Notes under the pieces: generated by a model
The model's database searches: none
Seen by the model: only the letters and a program-made list of their open reading frames with translations
Told to the model about the DNA's origin: nothing
Part shown: positions 22,259 to 33,800 of the stretch, piece by piece
Position numbering within the stretch: position 1 is the first letter of the stretch
How the letters are laid out: each line of letters opens with the position of its first letter
Origin: Ctenosaura bakeri
Taxonomy: Eukaryota; Chordata; Lepidosauria; Squamata; Iguanidae
DNA: 64,000 nt
Direction: 5' to 3'
Assembly (NCBI GenBank): GCA_948474755.1
Contig: CAOLHI010000253.1
Span: forward strand, 310,001 to 374,000
Translations under genes and position numbers: made by a program

Positions 22259-23094
22259 AGTCAGCGGCGGGCTGGGGTCAAGCAGACGCAGGTTAAGCGA
22301 CTGGGGTCTGCCCGCATTTATTTCAGCCAGTAGTCAAAGGGTAACGCAAAACAGTCCTTTACTCAGGTTTCACCTTGAACAAACAGCAGGCTTTAACAGA
22401 AAACAAAGAAGGGTTACTTCACCCAGGTTGCTGGCTGGGGTGGTGGCTGACTGGAACGCTGGACGTGGTCACAGGCAGGCGGGGCAGGAACCGGTCGCGG
22501 GCGGAAGGCACACGGAGGGCCGACGGTTGTTGCTCCATGCCTCCCCCCACCCAACACCCGCCCTAAGTAGGTCCCTGAGCCGGCGGCAGCCAATCCGGAT
22601 GCAGGCTCGCAGTTGCGAGCCCTCAGACGGGCTCACAGCTGGGAGCTGTCAGCCAGCTGGGAGCCCTCAGCCTGCAGCCACCATTCCAGCAAACACCGGT
22701 ACCGGCGGGTAGCCTCCTTGCTTCGCCGCCGCCGCTGAAACGTGGGAGGAGGGGCAGCAGCCTCCTCTGGGTCGGAGCCGTGGGTGGGCAGTGCCCCAGG
22801 ACCAAGCCTGGGACCTGCCCACCCTGGCGAGCCTGCGCCTGCCTTGCCCGCTGGTGAGGGGACCGGGATGCATTCCAAGCCACCAGCGGGTCTGCTGGTG
22901 TCAGCAGCGGCCTCCGCGGCGTCCAGGGCCTCTCCCTCGGCGGCGGCAGCCTCCGCGGTGTCCGGGCGTTCCCCCTCAGCAACGGCGACCCCTGTGGCAT
23001 CCAGGGAGTCATCCGGGTCCTCCTCCGCCCCGGAGACTGCATCCGAGGCGGCCTCAGTGACGCTGGGGGCACGGCCGCGCCGGGGCTCCCGACA
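22259..23094 (-). mobile_element. GC-rich LTR-like insert inside the L2 (836 bp)
   Basis: Strongly GC-rich, CpG-bearing block that splits the L2 reading frame between its IGIQPVLDE and VTFPSKSQ segments. It is flanked by a 5-bp duplication CTTCA at 22254-22258 and 23095-23099. Read on the minus strand it starts TGTCGGGAG and ends CGCTGACT, close to TGT...ACA LTR termini with the last base changed. An AATAAA on the minus strand (22317-22322) lies about 60 bp from that 3' end, as in an LTR with a short U5. The simplest reading is a solo LTR of a Gypsy-like or 5-bp-duplication ERV. A 155-codon frame at 23100-22633 is alanine- and proline-rich and begins in flanking L2 DNA, so it is not called a gene. 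Confidence 0.65.
22910..23026 (-). repeat. 39-bp minisatellite, three units
   Basis: Units at 22910-22948, 22949-22987 and 22988-23026. Units 1 and 2 begin GCCTCCGCGG; unit 3 is more diverged (ACCCCTGTGG). 39 bp equals 13 codons and explains the repeated E-G-E and A-E-A pattern of the chance minus-strand frame. Lies within the GC-rich insert. Confidence 0.75.
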
Positions 23095-26000
23095 CTTCAT
23101 CCAGCACAGGCTGAATCCCTATTTCCTGATCTGCCTTCTGACTGACCAGGAACACTTCTGTCTCATCTGGATTAAACTTATTCGCCCTCATCTAGTCAAT
23201 TAGTGACAACAGACACTGGTTTAGCACCAAAACAGCTTCCTTGGAATTAAATGGAAAGGAGAGATAGAGTTGGATGTCATCAGCATTGGTGACACTGAAC
23301 TCCAAAAGTCTGAATGACCTTTTCCAGCTGTTTCATGTAGATGTGGGGGACAAAAATGAATCAGAGGCACCCCACAGGCTAATAGCCAGGATGTCAAACA
23401 AGAATCCCCTAGCACCACCTTCTGAGTTTACTCCTCCAAGAAGAACTGGAACTGCTGTAGAACAGTGCCCCCAAATCACATCCCAGAAAGGCAGTCCAGA
23501 GGAAAACCATAGTCAATGGTGTCAAAAGCCACTAAGACCAGTACAGACACACTCCCCATGTCCAGTTGCCTGCATAGGTCATCCACCAGGGCAACCAAAG
23601 CTGTCTCAGTGCTGTAGTCAGGTCTGAAGCCAGACTGAAAAGTATCTATATCATCTGTTTCATCCAGGAACCCCTGGATCTGGATGGCCACCACACACTC
23701 CAGAACCTTGCCCAAAAAACAGTTGTTGGTGACTGGTTGGCCATTATCTAAGGCAATCAGATTCAGGGAGGGTTTTTTCAGTAAAGTCCTCACCACAGCC
23801 TTTTTTAGACAGGATGGAACAGTGCCTTGCTACAGTTAGGCATTCACAACCATCCTTCACCCATTCAGACTGTCCCCCTCTGGCTACCTTTATAAGCCAG
23901 GAAGGGCACAGGTCTAGAGCACATGTAGTAGCTCTTATGTCTCTAAGGATCCTGACCACAGGCTGCACAAACTGAAAAATATTCAGTAATGCAGGACAAG
24001 CAGGGACCAAAATTATATCCTCTGGACCTGTATTAATCAGAGCATCTAAGCGAAAACAGACCTAAGCAAGACCCAAACGTGCGAAGTGTTGTGCAAATTC
24101 TTCACAGCAGGCTGCTGGGTGGTCTATTAGTTGGTCTTGTGGGACAGTGTATAAAAGTCCCCAACTACTGGATGACACTATGCAGATATAACGGAGGTAG
24201 AACAGCTTTCTTTATTATTTCCCCTAAGACAACATAAGCTTTTCAATGGGCTTTAGCCAGTGTTTGGTCAGACTTGGTCCAAGTTTTCCACAATTGATGC
24301 TGTAATCTCCAACTCTCTCATTTCATCACTGCTGGTTCCCTAGTAAACTGAGGGCTCAAATGGCTCCCCTCTGTGGGAGGGGATCCTTAGAGCAATTGTG
24401 TCCACCACCCTAAGCATTTCCCTGTTCCAGAGATCAGCCAGGGCTTTGACAGGATCACCAGCTGAGGCAATAGGAAACTCCCTAAGAGCCATCAGGAATC
24501 CATGAGAGGCTTAAGTTTCTTGGGGTGGACCATCTTAATCAGCCCATGACCCTACAGGCACTCTGAGTCCTAGTGAAGCTAAATCCCCACAGTTAATGAT
24601 CTGTCCGTGACAGCAGAACTGTAGAAAATTCTTCCACATCTAGATCACTATCATGTTGTCCAGCACAGAAAATCAGATCCAGAGTGTATCCTGTGACGTG
24701 GGGGGCACCAGATACTACTTGGGAGCGACCTATGGCCACCATGGAGAAAATGAAGTCCTGACCCACTTCCAAAAGAGTGGTCTCTACATGGATGTGGAAG
24801 TCCTCCAGGACAGCAACCCTCACTCTGTCCCCTAAGTGGTTCCCCCTGAAAGTGTCACACCCCTTCTGTGATGACCCCCACCAGTGATGGACTCAACACT
24901 TCAGGCAGGCAGGTTCCCCCTGCAGGAAGGGGACAGGTGGAGCTGGCTAGGTGGCAGAGTACCTTGGGCGCCTGGGCCTGCAGGAAACAGATACAGGCAA
25001 CAATCCACAGGGAGAATGAGGTAGAAACAAGCAGACTAGCAGCTAACAGACAGGAGGAAAGCCTCTCCCCTCTCTGAAGGGGAGTTGGTGGTGTTGATGG
25101 TGATTCTTGTTCTCCCCCTACTCTGCTAACTACTGTTATTAGTAATACTTTACACCATATTTGCTAAAGCAAATTGTTTTGAACTGATAATAGTTTTATC
25201 CATGATTTCAGCTTTCTTTGCTCAGGGTATACGTGTTTCTTTCTGTATATCTCTGTTGCTTAGATAAGAACTTTTACTTTAACTTCCCCCTGCCCCCCGA
25301 GCTGTCAATGAAGCATTATTTTACAGGAAACAGAGCTTGGGTGGCCACTTCGAATGCCCATCTTCAAACATAAAAGCAATAAAACTTCTGCTTCATAGCT
25401 ATTCTATGGCTAATAAAAAGTCTGCTGCTAGAAATAGCACTCAGTGTTTTATCTACCATGAATACTACAGTAGTGATCTTAGCTATTAAGTCAGGTTGTT
25501 CCTGTTTGGTATTCATGTGGCTTTGGGGAATATGACAAAACAGAATATGTGAAGTGAACTACTGAAGATTTTAAGCACCCAAAATTACTTTAATAGGGCA
25601 TAAGGTCTGTTCTCATCTCAAATGTATGTAGCACACATTCTAGATTGTGAAATACAAAGGTGGTTCAAGCTAATCAGCTAAAGCTTCCATTTCTCACACA
25701 TGCAATGGATTTTTTTCCCTGTGAAATGGCAAATTTTTCTATTCAGAGTTTTATGCTCCTAAGAGAATTTCCATGGGTGCATTAATTTTGCTGCTCTGTT
25801 TTAAAAAGAAGAAGGCATTTTAGTATTTCAGCATTGTTATTAGTATAAAGTAGGAATAAAGACCAAGATCCTATTTGGAGTCACACCGATCTTGTAACAA
25901 GCTGTTACACGAGCAATTCTTCCCCCTCCACAGTCTTATAGCAAGAAGGAGGAGGCTGCGGCAATGGATAGTGGAAGGAGATTGACAGCTTCATGGGCCA

Positions 26001-26474
26001 TCTATACCTCAAATGCCTGACTTCCCAGTATTGGAGGAAGAGTCCCTAGAGCCAAGACAATATGGGAGGGTTGGCTTGGATAATCACCTGAACTATAATT
26101 GGAGAGGCAGTTCTCCAAGCCAGTCTCCCATAGTGCACCTCCTTTCCTAGATGACAGGATGCCCTTCTTCTCCTATTACTGCTCCTGCTTTTTTTCACTG
26201 CCATTGACACCAATTTCTTCTCCTGTCACTACCTTTTCCTTCACTTAACTATACTGGTAGAGACAATGAGATCTTGTTCTGAGTGCCTTTGAATGCTTTT
26301 TTTGTGTGTCGACTCAGAAGTCCCACCTTATAGATAATTTTGTCTTCTTAAAATCTCTGTAAGAAAATTTCTCCCCCTTCCACACAAATATAAAGGGAAA
26401 CAAACCTAAAAATTGTGGCTCTTATTTTAAAAGTTTATGTGATCAGTGACTTCTTACATTTCTCCCCAATACAG

Positions 26475-26519
26475 GGTGAACATGGCTTGAAAGGTGACAA
26501 AGGTGATGTGGGTGAAAAG
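26475..26519 (+). CDS. Collagen triple-helix exon 3 of window (45 bp)
   Basis: Encodes GEHGLKGDKGDVGEK, five perfect Gly-X-Y triplets. The acceptor is CCCCAATACAG and the donor is AAG|GTAAAG. At 45 bp it is one triplet shorter than the 54-bp unit, a common collagen variant. Almost every Y position is charged (K, K, K), giving a very hydrophilic helix section with GLKGDK of the kind seen in FACIT and other non-fibrillar collagens. It is phase 0/0 and joins as ...GEK|GEH... and ...GEK|GEK.... It precedes the largest intron of the window (16.4 kb). Confidence 0.95.
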
Positions 26520-27029
26520 GTAAAGAATTTCAAATTTTGCAGGCTACTTGTGTTTGATGTTACTAAACTCTAGCCTGATCATTTCCAATCTCACTACTGA
26601 TCCAGCTGTTCTTCCATTTACTCTATTCCTATTCCCTGAAAAGATAGAGATAGAGAATTTTATTGTAAGGCATGTGGCATTCAATCTAGGAATAAAAAAA
26701 GCTCTTTCATAAATGTTATAATTGTTTTGATTGGATTTATGTGCAGTGATCATATTTCACCTTAAGCCTACTCTAGAGGAAAAAAAATCGGCAAAAGTTT
26801 TGTTGATAATAATTTGCTGTGTGTTTACATAGAGGACTCTTGGCTAGCCCTTCTTAAATGTCTGGCTGGTTTTTGAGGATTGAGGCCAGCTGCCAAACAA
26901 GAAATCTAGTTTGAAAAGGGAACATCATGCACACAAACCTTATTTTGATGTCATTACTGGAATTTAATTTACTTTAATTTTTGCATTGATTTCATTTATG
27001 TCTTTCAAGGAACTAATACTGTATCCAAG

Positions 27030-27200
27030 TTCTCCCATCATTTTTGTCTCACAAAAACCCTGTAAAGTATGTGAGGGAGGGCAACAGTGATCAAACCAAA
27101 GTCACAAACTGAACTTCATGACTGAGTGAGGATTTGAACCCAAGTTTCCCTGACATTAACTCAACATTTGAATCATTATAGCACTGTGGTATGTTAGAAG
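27030..27200 (-). mobile_element. MIR-like SINE, reverse strand
   Basis: Reverse-orientation MIR/CORE-like pattern: CAAAAACCCTGTAAAGTATG, then AAGTCACAAACTGAACTTCATGACTGAG, then GGATTTGAACCCAAGTTTCC (B-box side) and ATTATAGCACTGTGGT at the head. Old and diverged; no clear target duplication. Confidence 0.7.
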
Positions 27201-29227
27201 CTGGCAAGCCTTGATACATAATATAAGCAAAACGGTATAAAGATTATACTTTGTGTCTCATCCCATTAGTTGCAACACTGTCAAACTGAATGTGTAGCTT
27301 GAAGAAGAAATATTATAGGCTGCACTAGTTTTACAAGTCTATCCTGACTATTACATCAGTATGGGCCAATATTGCTGTGTCAGCTACTACTAGGGAGGCC
27401 ATCATGAGATGTGTGGTGAGACCTGCAGTGGCAAGTTGAAAAGAGACCTCCAAAGTGGAACAAATCATAGTGGCCACCTTATATTTCTTAATATGAGTGC
27501 TATCTCTAAGCTATGGTCACTAAATTGCAAGCTTGCCAGGAACCCTTTGTATTCATACAGGCAAGCTGAATTGAACTGAATATCTGAACTGGGCCTCGCA
27601 GTCTGCTTCTGTAAAAATAATCAGCTGTGCATCTGAGGGGAATTGCTGAGCATGGATTGCTTCAATCAACCTAGAATAAAGTTTCTGTGCACCATATGTA
27701 GCTTTTGTCTCTGTTTGTTCAATAGCAGTCACTCACAGTCAATCAGAAGATGAATTTGTAACTTGCAAAGTTTCCAGAGTGGCTTGAGATCTGTTCCTTC
27801 CTTTATAAGCATGTCTGATCAGCGCATCTTTTAAAATGATAGGATTTCTGTCTATAGAACACAATGTACAATAAGATTAAATAATATCTGATCATGTAGG
27901 GATATAAATGACACACCAGGAGAAGAAAACTAAAAGCCAACATCCATTATTAACTGAATAGTTGTTGCTTGGTTAAAAGAATCTGAGAAGTCTGTAAAGT
28001 ATGGGCTTTTTTTTATTTTTAAATTATGACCCTTCTAATGATTTTAAGTAGCTCCTCCGCAGCTGTGCCGAAGCATCTGCGTGTTTTACAATTGCATTTT
28101 ATTTGGACATCAGGTCATGACTCCAGCTGCTTCTGCCACTCTGCGTGAACTATTTGTGTTCAGTTTTTCTTCAGGCTGAGACAGACTTTGAAAAATGCAC
28201 AGCCACTAATTATGAAAGCTTCCTGGTGTTGGTTTTGATCCCAAAACATATTTTCAATTTTTTTTTACAAAATATTATAATAATGTTTCAAAGTAGTTAG
28301 CACCCTCCGATTCTTCTATTTTGGAATAAATAGATGATTATAAAGACTTGTTCATGTAAAAAGTTGCTGCTATAATTATGTTGTCTCAGGTGGACAGATC
28401 TGCATGTTTTAAATGCTTTTTAAAGAGTGAAATACCTGAAGCATGAAAACACAGCAAGCAGTCACTCCCATCGTTGATTTGATAATCTTCTTTTACTTCT
28501 CACAAGATCAACCTAAATATCCCATCCTCTTATTTTTGCCAGAGTTAATTCAAGGCCATTTGGCACAAGACCGTGGTAGGTTATTTTTGTTCCAGTATAA
28601 GGCGTGTCCATGGAGAGACTGGATGGGAGGGTCTATCCTAAAAACGGGGAAAGAAGGCATTCATTGCAGACTGAAAGTATTCAAATGTTTTGGGGAACAT
28701 ATTTGCCATTTTGTACTGAGAGAAGACTTTCCAATTCTTATGCCTTCATTTTGCCACCACTACAGGCAGAATTCCTGGAAAGGCCATCTATGGTTTTCAT
28801 TCTCCTCCCAGATTTATGCCATGCTAGGGCATACCATTCTTTCATGGGCTCTTTTGCTTGCGGAGGTGGGAATGGCAGACATTGGGAGACAGTTACTTCC
28901 AGGAGCTCCTCCGGCTCTTCTGTTGCCCAAAACACCAAACAAAAGGAATAGAGTGAAAAAAATGGGAAGCAAAATGGCTGTATCCATCTTGGCTTCATGA
29001 ACAGAAACAAATTCTGAGGTTGGGTTATACCTCTGTCTGGAACAACTGAAACACAGCAAAAGTTTCGTAGAACATACAAAGAGTTTATTCAGGTAAATAA
29101 AAAAAAAATAGAGGACAGGCAAGAAACAAAACAGAAAAGATCCCCAGGTTAAGCTTATTGTAACCATGTAGTCTACACCTAAACTCAAAGCTTGTTGGGG
29201 GCATGTATAGAAATACATGCTATTTGT

Positions 29228-29290
29228 AAGTTTGCCGCCTCGATCCATATGGAGAAGCGGGATACAAATAAACAATAATAATAAAAAAAG
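29228..29290 (+). mobile_element. LINE 3' terminus
   Basis: AGTTTGCCGCCTCGATCCAT and GGAGAAGCGGGATACAAATA followed by ATAATAATAA. Nearly the same terminus as at 16821-16864. Only the last about 60 bp of the element is present. Confidence 0.7.
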
Positions 29291-29406
29291 ATGAAGGATA
29301 GCAGACAGAATGAATCAGTGGTGGGTATGTAAGTTTCAGGTTACTCGTGTTGCTGCATACTAGAATGAAAAAGGAAATGATGAAGCTCTCCATTTACAAA
29401 GACAAA

Positions 29407-29603
29407 GGCCATTTCCACACTATAGTGCTGTTATTCTACTTTCAACATCCTATGGAGTCTTGGGACTTGCAGTTTAGGGAGGGGCATTCAGAATTCTCAG
29501 CTAGACAGCTTTTTGGCCTCAGTAAACTACAAATCCCAGAATTCCACATGATGTTGTTGAAAATGGGAATAATAGCACTATGACAATGTAGTGCAGAGAG
29601 GCC
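29407..29603. mobile_element. Degenerate MITE with GGCC ends
   Basis: Starts GGCCATTTCCACACTATAG and ends GTAGTGCAGAGAGGCC. Inner arms TAGTGCTGTTATTCTACTTTCAACAT and ATGTTGTTGAAAATGGGAATAATAGCACTA are inverted repeats. The middle contains AGTAAACTACAAATCCCAGAATTCC, also found in degenerate form at 46750-46797 and 60030-60075. The family resembles the GGCCCTTTYC-ended MITEs at the tips only. Confidence 0.65.
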
Positions 29604-30357
29604 CAAAAAGGTAGCTGGAACTCAGGATCTATCTCTTAATATACGGTGGTCAGCACTGCATGATGTTTAGTATACCTCTAAAATTTTCAGAATATTTTGT
29701 ATTTTTCTGAAAAGTCACCACAGTGCTCCCTTGTTTCATGACCTGCAGAAAACATAGCTGCAAACCACAGAAGTAAATTTGCAATAGCACTTGCATGGAT
29801 TCTTTCCAGACTTTCTTAATATTTACTTACTCCTCTTCAAAATGACCATGTTGCTTGAATGTCTTAAGTACATGGGATTATAATAGCCAATCGTTGTTCA
29901 ATGTTACTTTCAAAGGCTGCAGTTGTTACATTAGCTACACATGTGGTAATGTGCAGTAATTTAACTTCTTCTTTCAGTAGTATGGAAGCTGCAACTTGCA
30001 TATGTCAAGACTGGATATGACTGAGGTTACAGCTTAAATAATAGCATCTCTTGTAACGCACAAAACAAATAGATATTTAGACTATTAGTCAATATTTAGA
30101 CTTCCCATCCTTCAAATTTTCAGCTGTGTCCCTGTTTACAATAATGAAAGTCAACAGAAGTGGAGACATTGGTGCTTAACACTGAAGACATTTGAATAAT
30201 TAATACATGAGCAATGATTTTGAAGACATTTGCTATCAGTGCTCAAAAGTGCCTCTCTACATTTCTTGATAGCCTTCTTATTTCTCCAGTAGTATATTCC
30301 AATATTCTGAGAACAATAAAGCCATGGTTTAACTATAGCACCCATTGCCACATACCT

Positions 30358-30480
30358 CATAAGAAGAACTACATGGGATCAGACCAAAGGCCTATCCAGT
30401 CCAGTCTTCTGTACCCACGGTGGTGTATCACCTGCCTATGGGAATTTCACAAATAGAATATGAGTGCAATAGCAACCTCC
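30358..30480 (+). mobile_element. CR1-lineage interspersed repeat fragment
   Basis: TAAGAAGAACTACATGGGATCAGACCAAAGGCCTATCCAGTCC and GCCTATGGGAATTTCACAAATAGAATATGAGTGCAATAGCAACCTCC match a widespread sauropsid repeat beginning AAGAAGAGCC(T)TGCTGGATCAGACCAAAGG. Assignment to a CR1-related LINE is from memory and is tentative. Confidence 0.6.
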
Positions 30481-31439
30481 TGCATGTATTCCACACTATT
30501 TTGGTTTGGTTTGAGATCAGTGTGGACATGCTTTCTTCCCTTTAACCTTGCAGTGGGCAGTCCCCAGGCTGGATAACTAATAAAATGGAGGCACTCTTCC
30601 CATTTAAATAAAATTAAGTGTTTCTCTTTTTTACAGTGAATGTTCCCCACAAACATGGGGATGTCTTTCATACTCTTGCAGTGGTTCCTATATAATTTTG
30701 TTTATTTCCTTCTCAAGTGGAATATTTGTGGGAACTTCTCCTGCCACAACCCTTCTTTCCCCCCTCATGTTGTAAAGCATTAAAGATGAGAGAGAAGGGT
30801 ACAAGTTTTTCCTTGTACAGGGGTGCATCCCCTATTCTTGAATGTGCCTCCCCCAGAATGGCAGTAGCAACCTTGAGAACGTGTTGAAATGGAAAACAGA
30901 ACTTACAAGCATCCAAGATAATGACAGATGAATATTTAACAAAACATGACCAACATCTGTTCAGAAGCACAGAAGCTCTGTATGTGTTTATCATTTCTGT
31001 TCAAAAGCAGCAGACTCCTGTTTTTCATGGAAGCCACATCAACAGAGGAGTTGTTGTAAACAAAGATGTATTGCAAATTCTTATGTGTGCAGTCTCTGTT
31101 TCATAATTCATTTAAGGTACAGAAGAAATCCAACTTCATCATTGCTGCCCTGTTTAATACTAGTAAGACATCATAGTTTTAACAACTGCATGTAGATTTA
31201 TTAAGTCCCATGCTGTAGTAAGAATACAAATTTAAGGGAGATACATGCAGTGGACACACATACCAGGGGCCATATCCAATCGTGGCTTGACAGGAATTAT
31301 ACACTACACTTCACTGCAGTGTTCAAAGGTGTATGTCTCCCTCTCATGTTTATATTTATGCTTATGGCAGCAAACAATAATGTAGCAGCATTGCACTGTT
31401 CTCTCTGAAACCCCTTCTTTTAAATGCTAACCTATTTTT

Positions 31440-31550
31440 GCTGTGATGGTTAATTAATGTGGGTTTGATTGTTTCCTTGGCTATTGTAAGCTGCTTGAGC
31501 ACCACAAAAACACTGGAAATACAGGATATATGTAGTTTTAATAAGACATC
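31440..31550 (+). mobile_element. LINE 3' end
   Basis: ATTGTAAGCTGCTTGAGCAC then GGAAATACAGGATATATGTA and a T/A-rich end resemble L2-type 3' ends (TTGTAAGCCGC...ATATAAATA). Short and decayed. Confidence 0.5.
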
Positions 31551-31853
31551 TAAAGTGTAGGTTATACAATTTTTTAAAAATTAAAAGCTTCATTTGTTCT
31601 GTGATTTACTAAATTCAGATTTGTTTCTTCATTCACATGCTTGCAAATATGTTATCTTTCTTATTTATTTATTTGGCTATTACTCACCAAGGAGGAAGCA
31701 ATGGAGATAAATTTGATCACTACTTCATAGCAGTCACCATTTTATTTTCGTTTGTACCAGACACATTGTTGTATAGTAGTCTAGGTGAAGAAAAATGGCA
31801 ACAACTATTGGCACATGCCGTTATCCTCTCAGAAATCCCTGACATCCAAGATA

Positions 31854-32274
31854 GGCCCTTTCCGCATGGCATTTGGCATGCAAAAGGGCCCCTGGAGCAT
31901 CGTGCGATTGTGAGGAGTGATCTGCACAATGCACTCACAATCGCACAATGCTCCAGGGGCCGGCAGGCACCAATTGCACACCTTTTCATTTTCAGCTGGA
32001 AGCCGAAAATAGTGTGCAATCATGCATTGCTCCCAGGCCCCGCACACACTTACCTGGCATGCGGAGGCTCTGGAGCCACACCAGTCACACTTCCTGCCCC
32101 AGCACAGCCTGGGAAACTCCCAGGCTGCAATGTGGAAGGAAGAGGCGGGGCTCTCGCACAAGCAGGCAGCTTGTGCGGAGCTGAAGCAGCAGGGACGTGA
32201 GAGCCTCTCGCCGGAGGCTGCTTGCACGATCCCCACACCCCAGCACCAGAAAAAGGTAAGGTGTGGAAAGGGCC
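31854..32274. mobile_element. Harbinger-type MITE A (421 bp)
   Basis: Terminal inverted repeats GGCCCTTTCCGCAT and GTGTGGAAAGGGCC; flanking trinucleotides ATA and ACA are not identical. A 28-bp hairpin follows the left end: 31887-31914 pairs with 31934-31961 with one mismatch and a 19-nt loop. It shares its entire length (421 bp) and most of its sequence with MITE B at 47198. It contains a + strand splice-donor match AAAAG|GTAAG (GT at 32256) and a minus-strand donor AG|GTAAG (32049-32055). High GC contrasts with the host intron. No transposase; the 187-codon frame ending at 32200 is fortuitous. Confidence 0.82.
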
Positions 32275-33639
32275 ACACTCTGGGAATAAAATGGTGAATC
32301 CCAGGTAACAGTTGTTAAAAAGGGCCAAATGGATATGAGGGAGATGGGGGGATCATACCTATTTTGAGGAGAATGAATGAATATCAAACAAAATGGGTCC
32401 CATGCAATTTGGCATTTCAGTTATTATGAAATGAATACAGGCTCTTGGTGAAATGGCAAATAAGCTATCTTAAGTAGGCTGAATTTTGGGTAGGCTGTGC
32501 TCAAAAAAGAAAACCATGGACTAGCATGATGATGGCAAGCTGCAGTGAACCTTGATCTCATACAACCTTTTTCCAGCAGGACACTAAGATCAGAAATAAG
32601 TATCTAAATTGACCACAGTTTAGCATATTGCCTGAATTCTAAACTTAACTGTGTGATTTGTTCAACCAAGATAGTTTCATAATCTGCAATCAGATCTGAC
32701 CATGATGGTGTATACTGTATATTCATCTATTTTGACTATTGTAAAGACAGAGCTGTCTTTGAAAATCATTCAGAAGCTTCAGTTGTTCCAGAATGCTGAA
32801 GTAAAACTGTTGACAGTGGCCAGGTACAAGGACTGCTTGCAACTTGAATAAACCGTTTTAATCAGTAAAATTTAGATAACTGTTAGTTTAGGAAGCTCCC
32901 AGAAATTCTACTCAGTAGTCTACTCTATATCATAAGATTCAGATTATTCCTTTGTTATAATGATTTCAGTGTAAGGATGTAAACCTTCCCTTACTTCATT
33001 CTCACACAAGAGAATGCTGGTTTTCAAAACTTTTCCTCCAGCTGGGTGAGATTATAAGAATGTATATACATTTTTTCTGATTATTTTTCACATTTTGGTA
33101 ATTTTTGGTGAAAGGTTTGCAAATATTTTTTTTAAACACAAAAATTATTTTATAAAATTTTTGACCAAAGAACTATAAAACCAGAGGAAAAGTGGTGCTT
33201 CATTTCTTTCACACACGCGGCAAAATTATCCACAGCTTGTAGTATTATTGTTTTTGAAGTGTCTCAACACATCCACATACTCTTTCTCAGTGTGGATAAG
33301 AACATATGCAAATATTCTTTTACATCCTCACTTCACAAGATACTGTTCTCTTTCTGAGTTCAGTTCAAAAATGCTGATTATTTTGCGTAACCCATATATA
33401 GCTTGGAATCATGCTTCTTGAAACCACATTCTTCCACAGGGGCCTATCTCGGTTTTAAGAATTTAAGGAAAGGCTCTTCTTTTGGTTCACTGGGGATGAA
33501 TTTGATGGGAATGTGCAAGAAGCCTGATGAGTTCATAGCAAGGAACTTTCAAGTGAGGGATACTAAAGTCATTTTCATTTCAGCAGTCCTGCTTATCTAT
33601 TGGAAGGTTAGTTGCTCTTCAGATGGCTGGGTGCAGGCT

Positions 33640-33800
33640 GTGGTCATTACTTCTATTTTTTTATTTTTCCTAATATGTAAGTTTTTATTTCAGGTTGTAG
33701 TCAAAATTTTGTGTTTGAACTGTATTTTACAGTGGTTGTTTGCCTTTGATGCCGTGCTTGGTGGAAGCGTGGGATACAATTTTTTTTTTTAAAAAAAAAA
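33640..33800 (+). mobile_element. LINE 3' end, decayed
   Basis: GCCTTTGATGCCGTGCTTGG and GGAAGCGTGGGATACAATTT correspond to the GCCGCCTCGATCC / AGAAGCGGGATACAAATAA terminus at 29228. A T-rich region and a T(12)A(11) stretch follow. Part of a 129-codon frame lies here but has no recognisable domain. Confidence 0.5.

Larger units (their letters stand above)
21705..24840 (-). mobile_element. L2 LINE, endonuclease to 3' UTR, reverse strand
   Basis: A long, decayed L2 in reverse orientation. 24823-24593 encodes the end of the AP endonuclease (DFHIHVETTLLEVGQDFIF, THVTGYTLDLIFCAGQ-like, then SRTDH). 23796-23476 encodes reverse transcriptase (FLGKVLECVVAIQIQGFLDE, FQSGFRPDYSTETALVALVD). 23418-23221 holds the degraded GVPQGS-LSP region. 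22170-21961 encodes KMSDLATVKHCLITSQLDYC and QNAVTRLL. 21705-21960 is 3' UTR. The coding order is collinear over 3.1 kb but broken by stops, and it is interrupted by an 836-bp insert at 22259-23094. Confidence 0.85.
17581..26474 (+). other. Intron between exons 2 and 3 (8.9 kb)
   Basis: Dominated by LINE debris in reverse orientation: LINE 3' ends near 18 and 19-20 kb, an L1 at 20384-21700 and a long L2 at 21705-24840 that is split by an 836-bp GC-rich insert. The foldback repeat copy at 18375-18930 is also here. 24850-26470 shows no recognisable element, apart from a moderately GC-rich piece at 24850-25080 that may extend the L2 5' part. Confidence 0.85.

Noticed and set aside
23095..23099. 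Possibility that the GC-rich block is a host CpG-island promoter
   Set aside because: The block is bounded by a 5-bp duplication and the L2 frame continues on both sides, which favours an insertion. Promoter activity of the inserted element itself is not excluded.
22633..23100. A 155-codon minus-strand frame rich in Ala, Glu and Pro
   Set aside because: It begins with a codon in flanking L2/target-duplication DNA, is explained by GC-rich minisatellite sequence, and no domain is recognisable.
28443..29275. Overlapping frames of 185 codons (+) and 153 codons (-)
   Set aside because: Neither has a domain, a plausible splice context or codon-position signal that I can see; they overlap on opposite strands, as expected of chance.
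31637..32200. A 187-codon open frame on +
   Set aside because: More than half lies in MITE A; GC-rich MITEs lack stops by composition, and the equivalent region of MITE B gives a similar chance frame.
33403..33792. A 129-codon + frame with a hydrophobic centre
   Set aside because: The second half is a decayed LINE 3' end with T-rich DNA, which encodes hydrophobic residues by composition.
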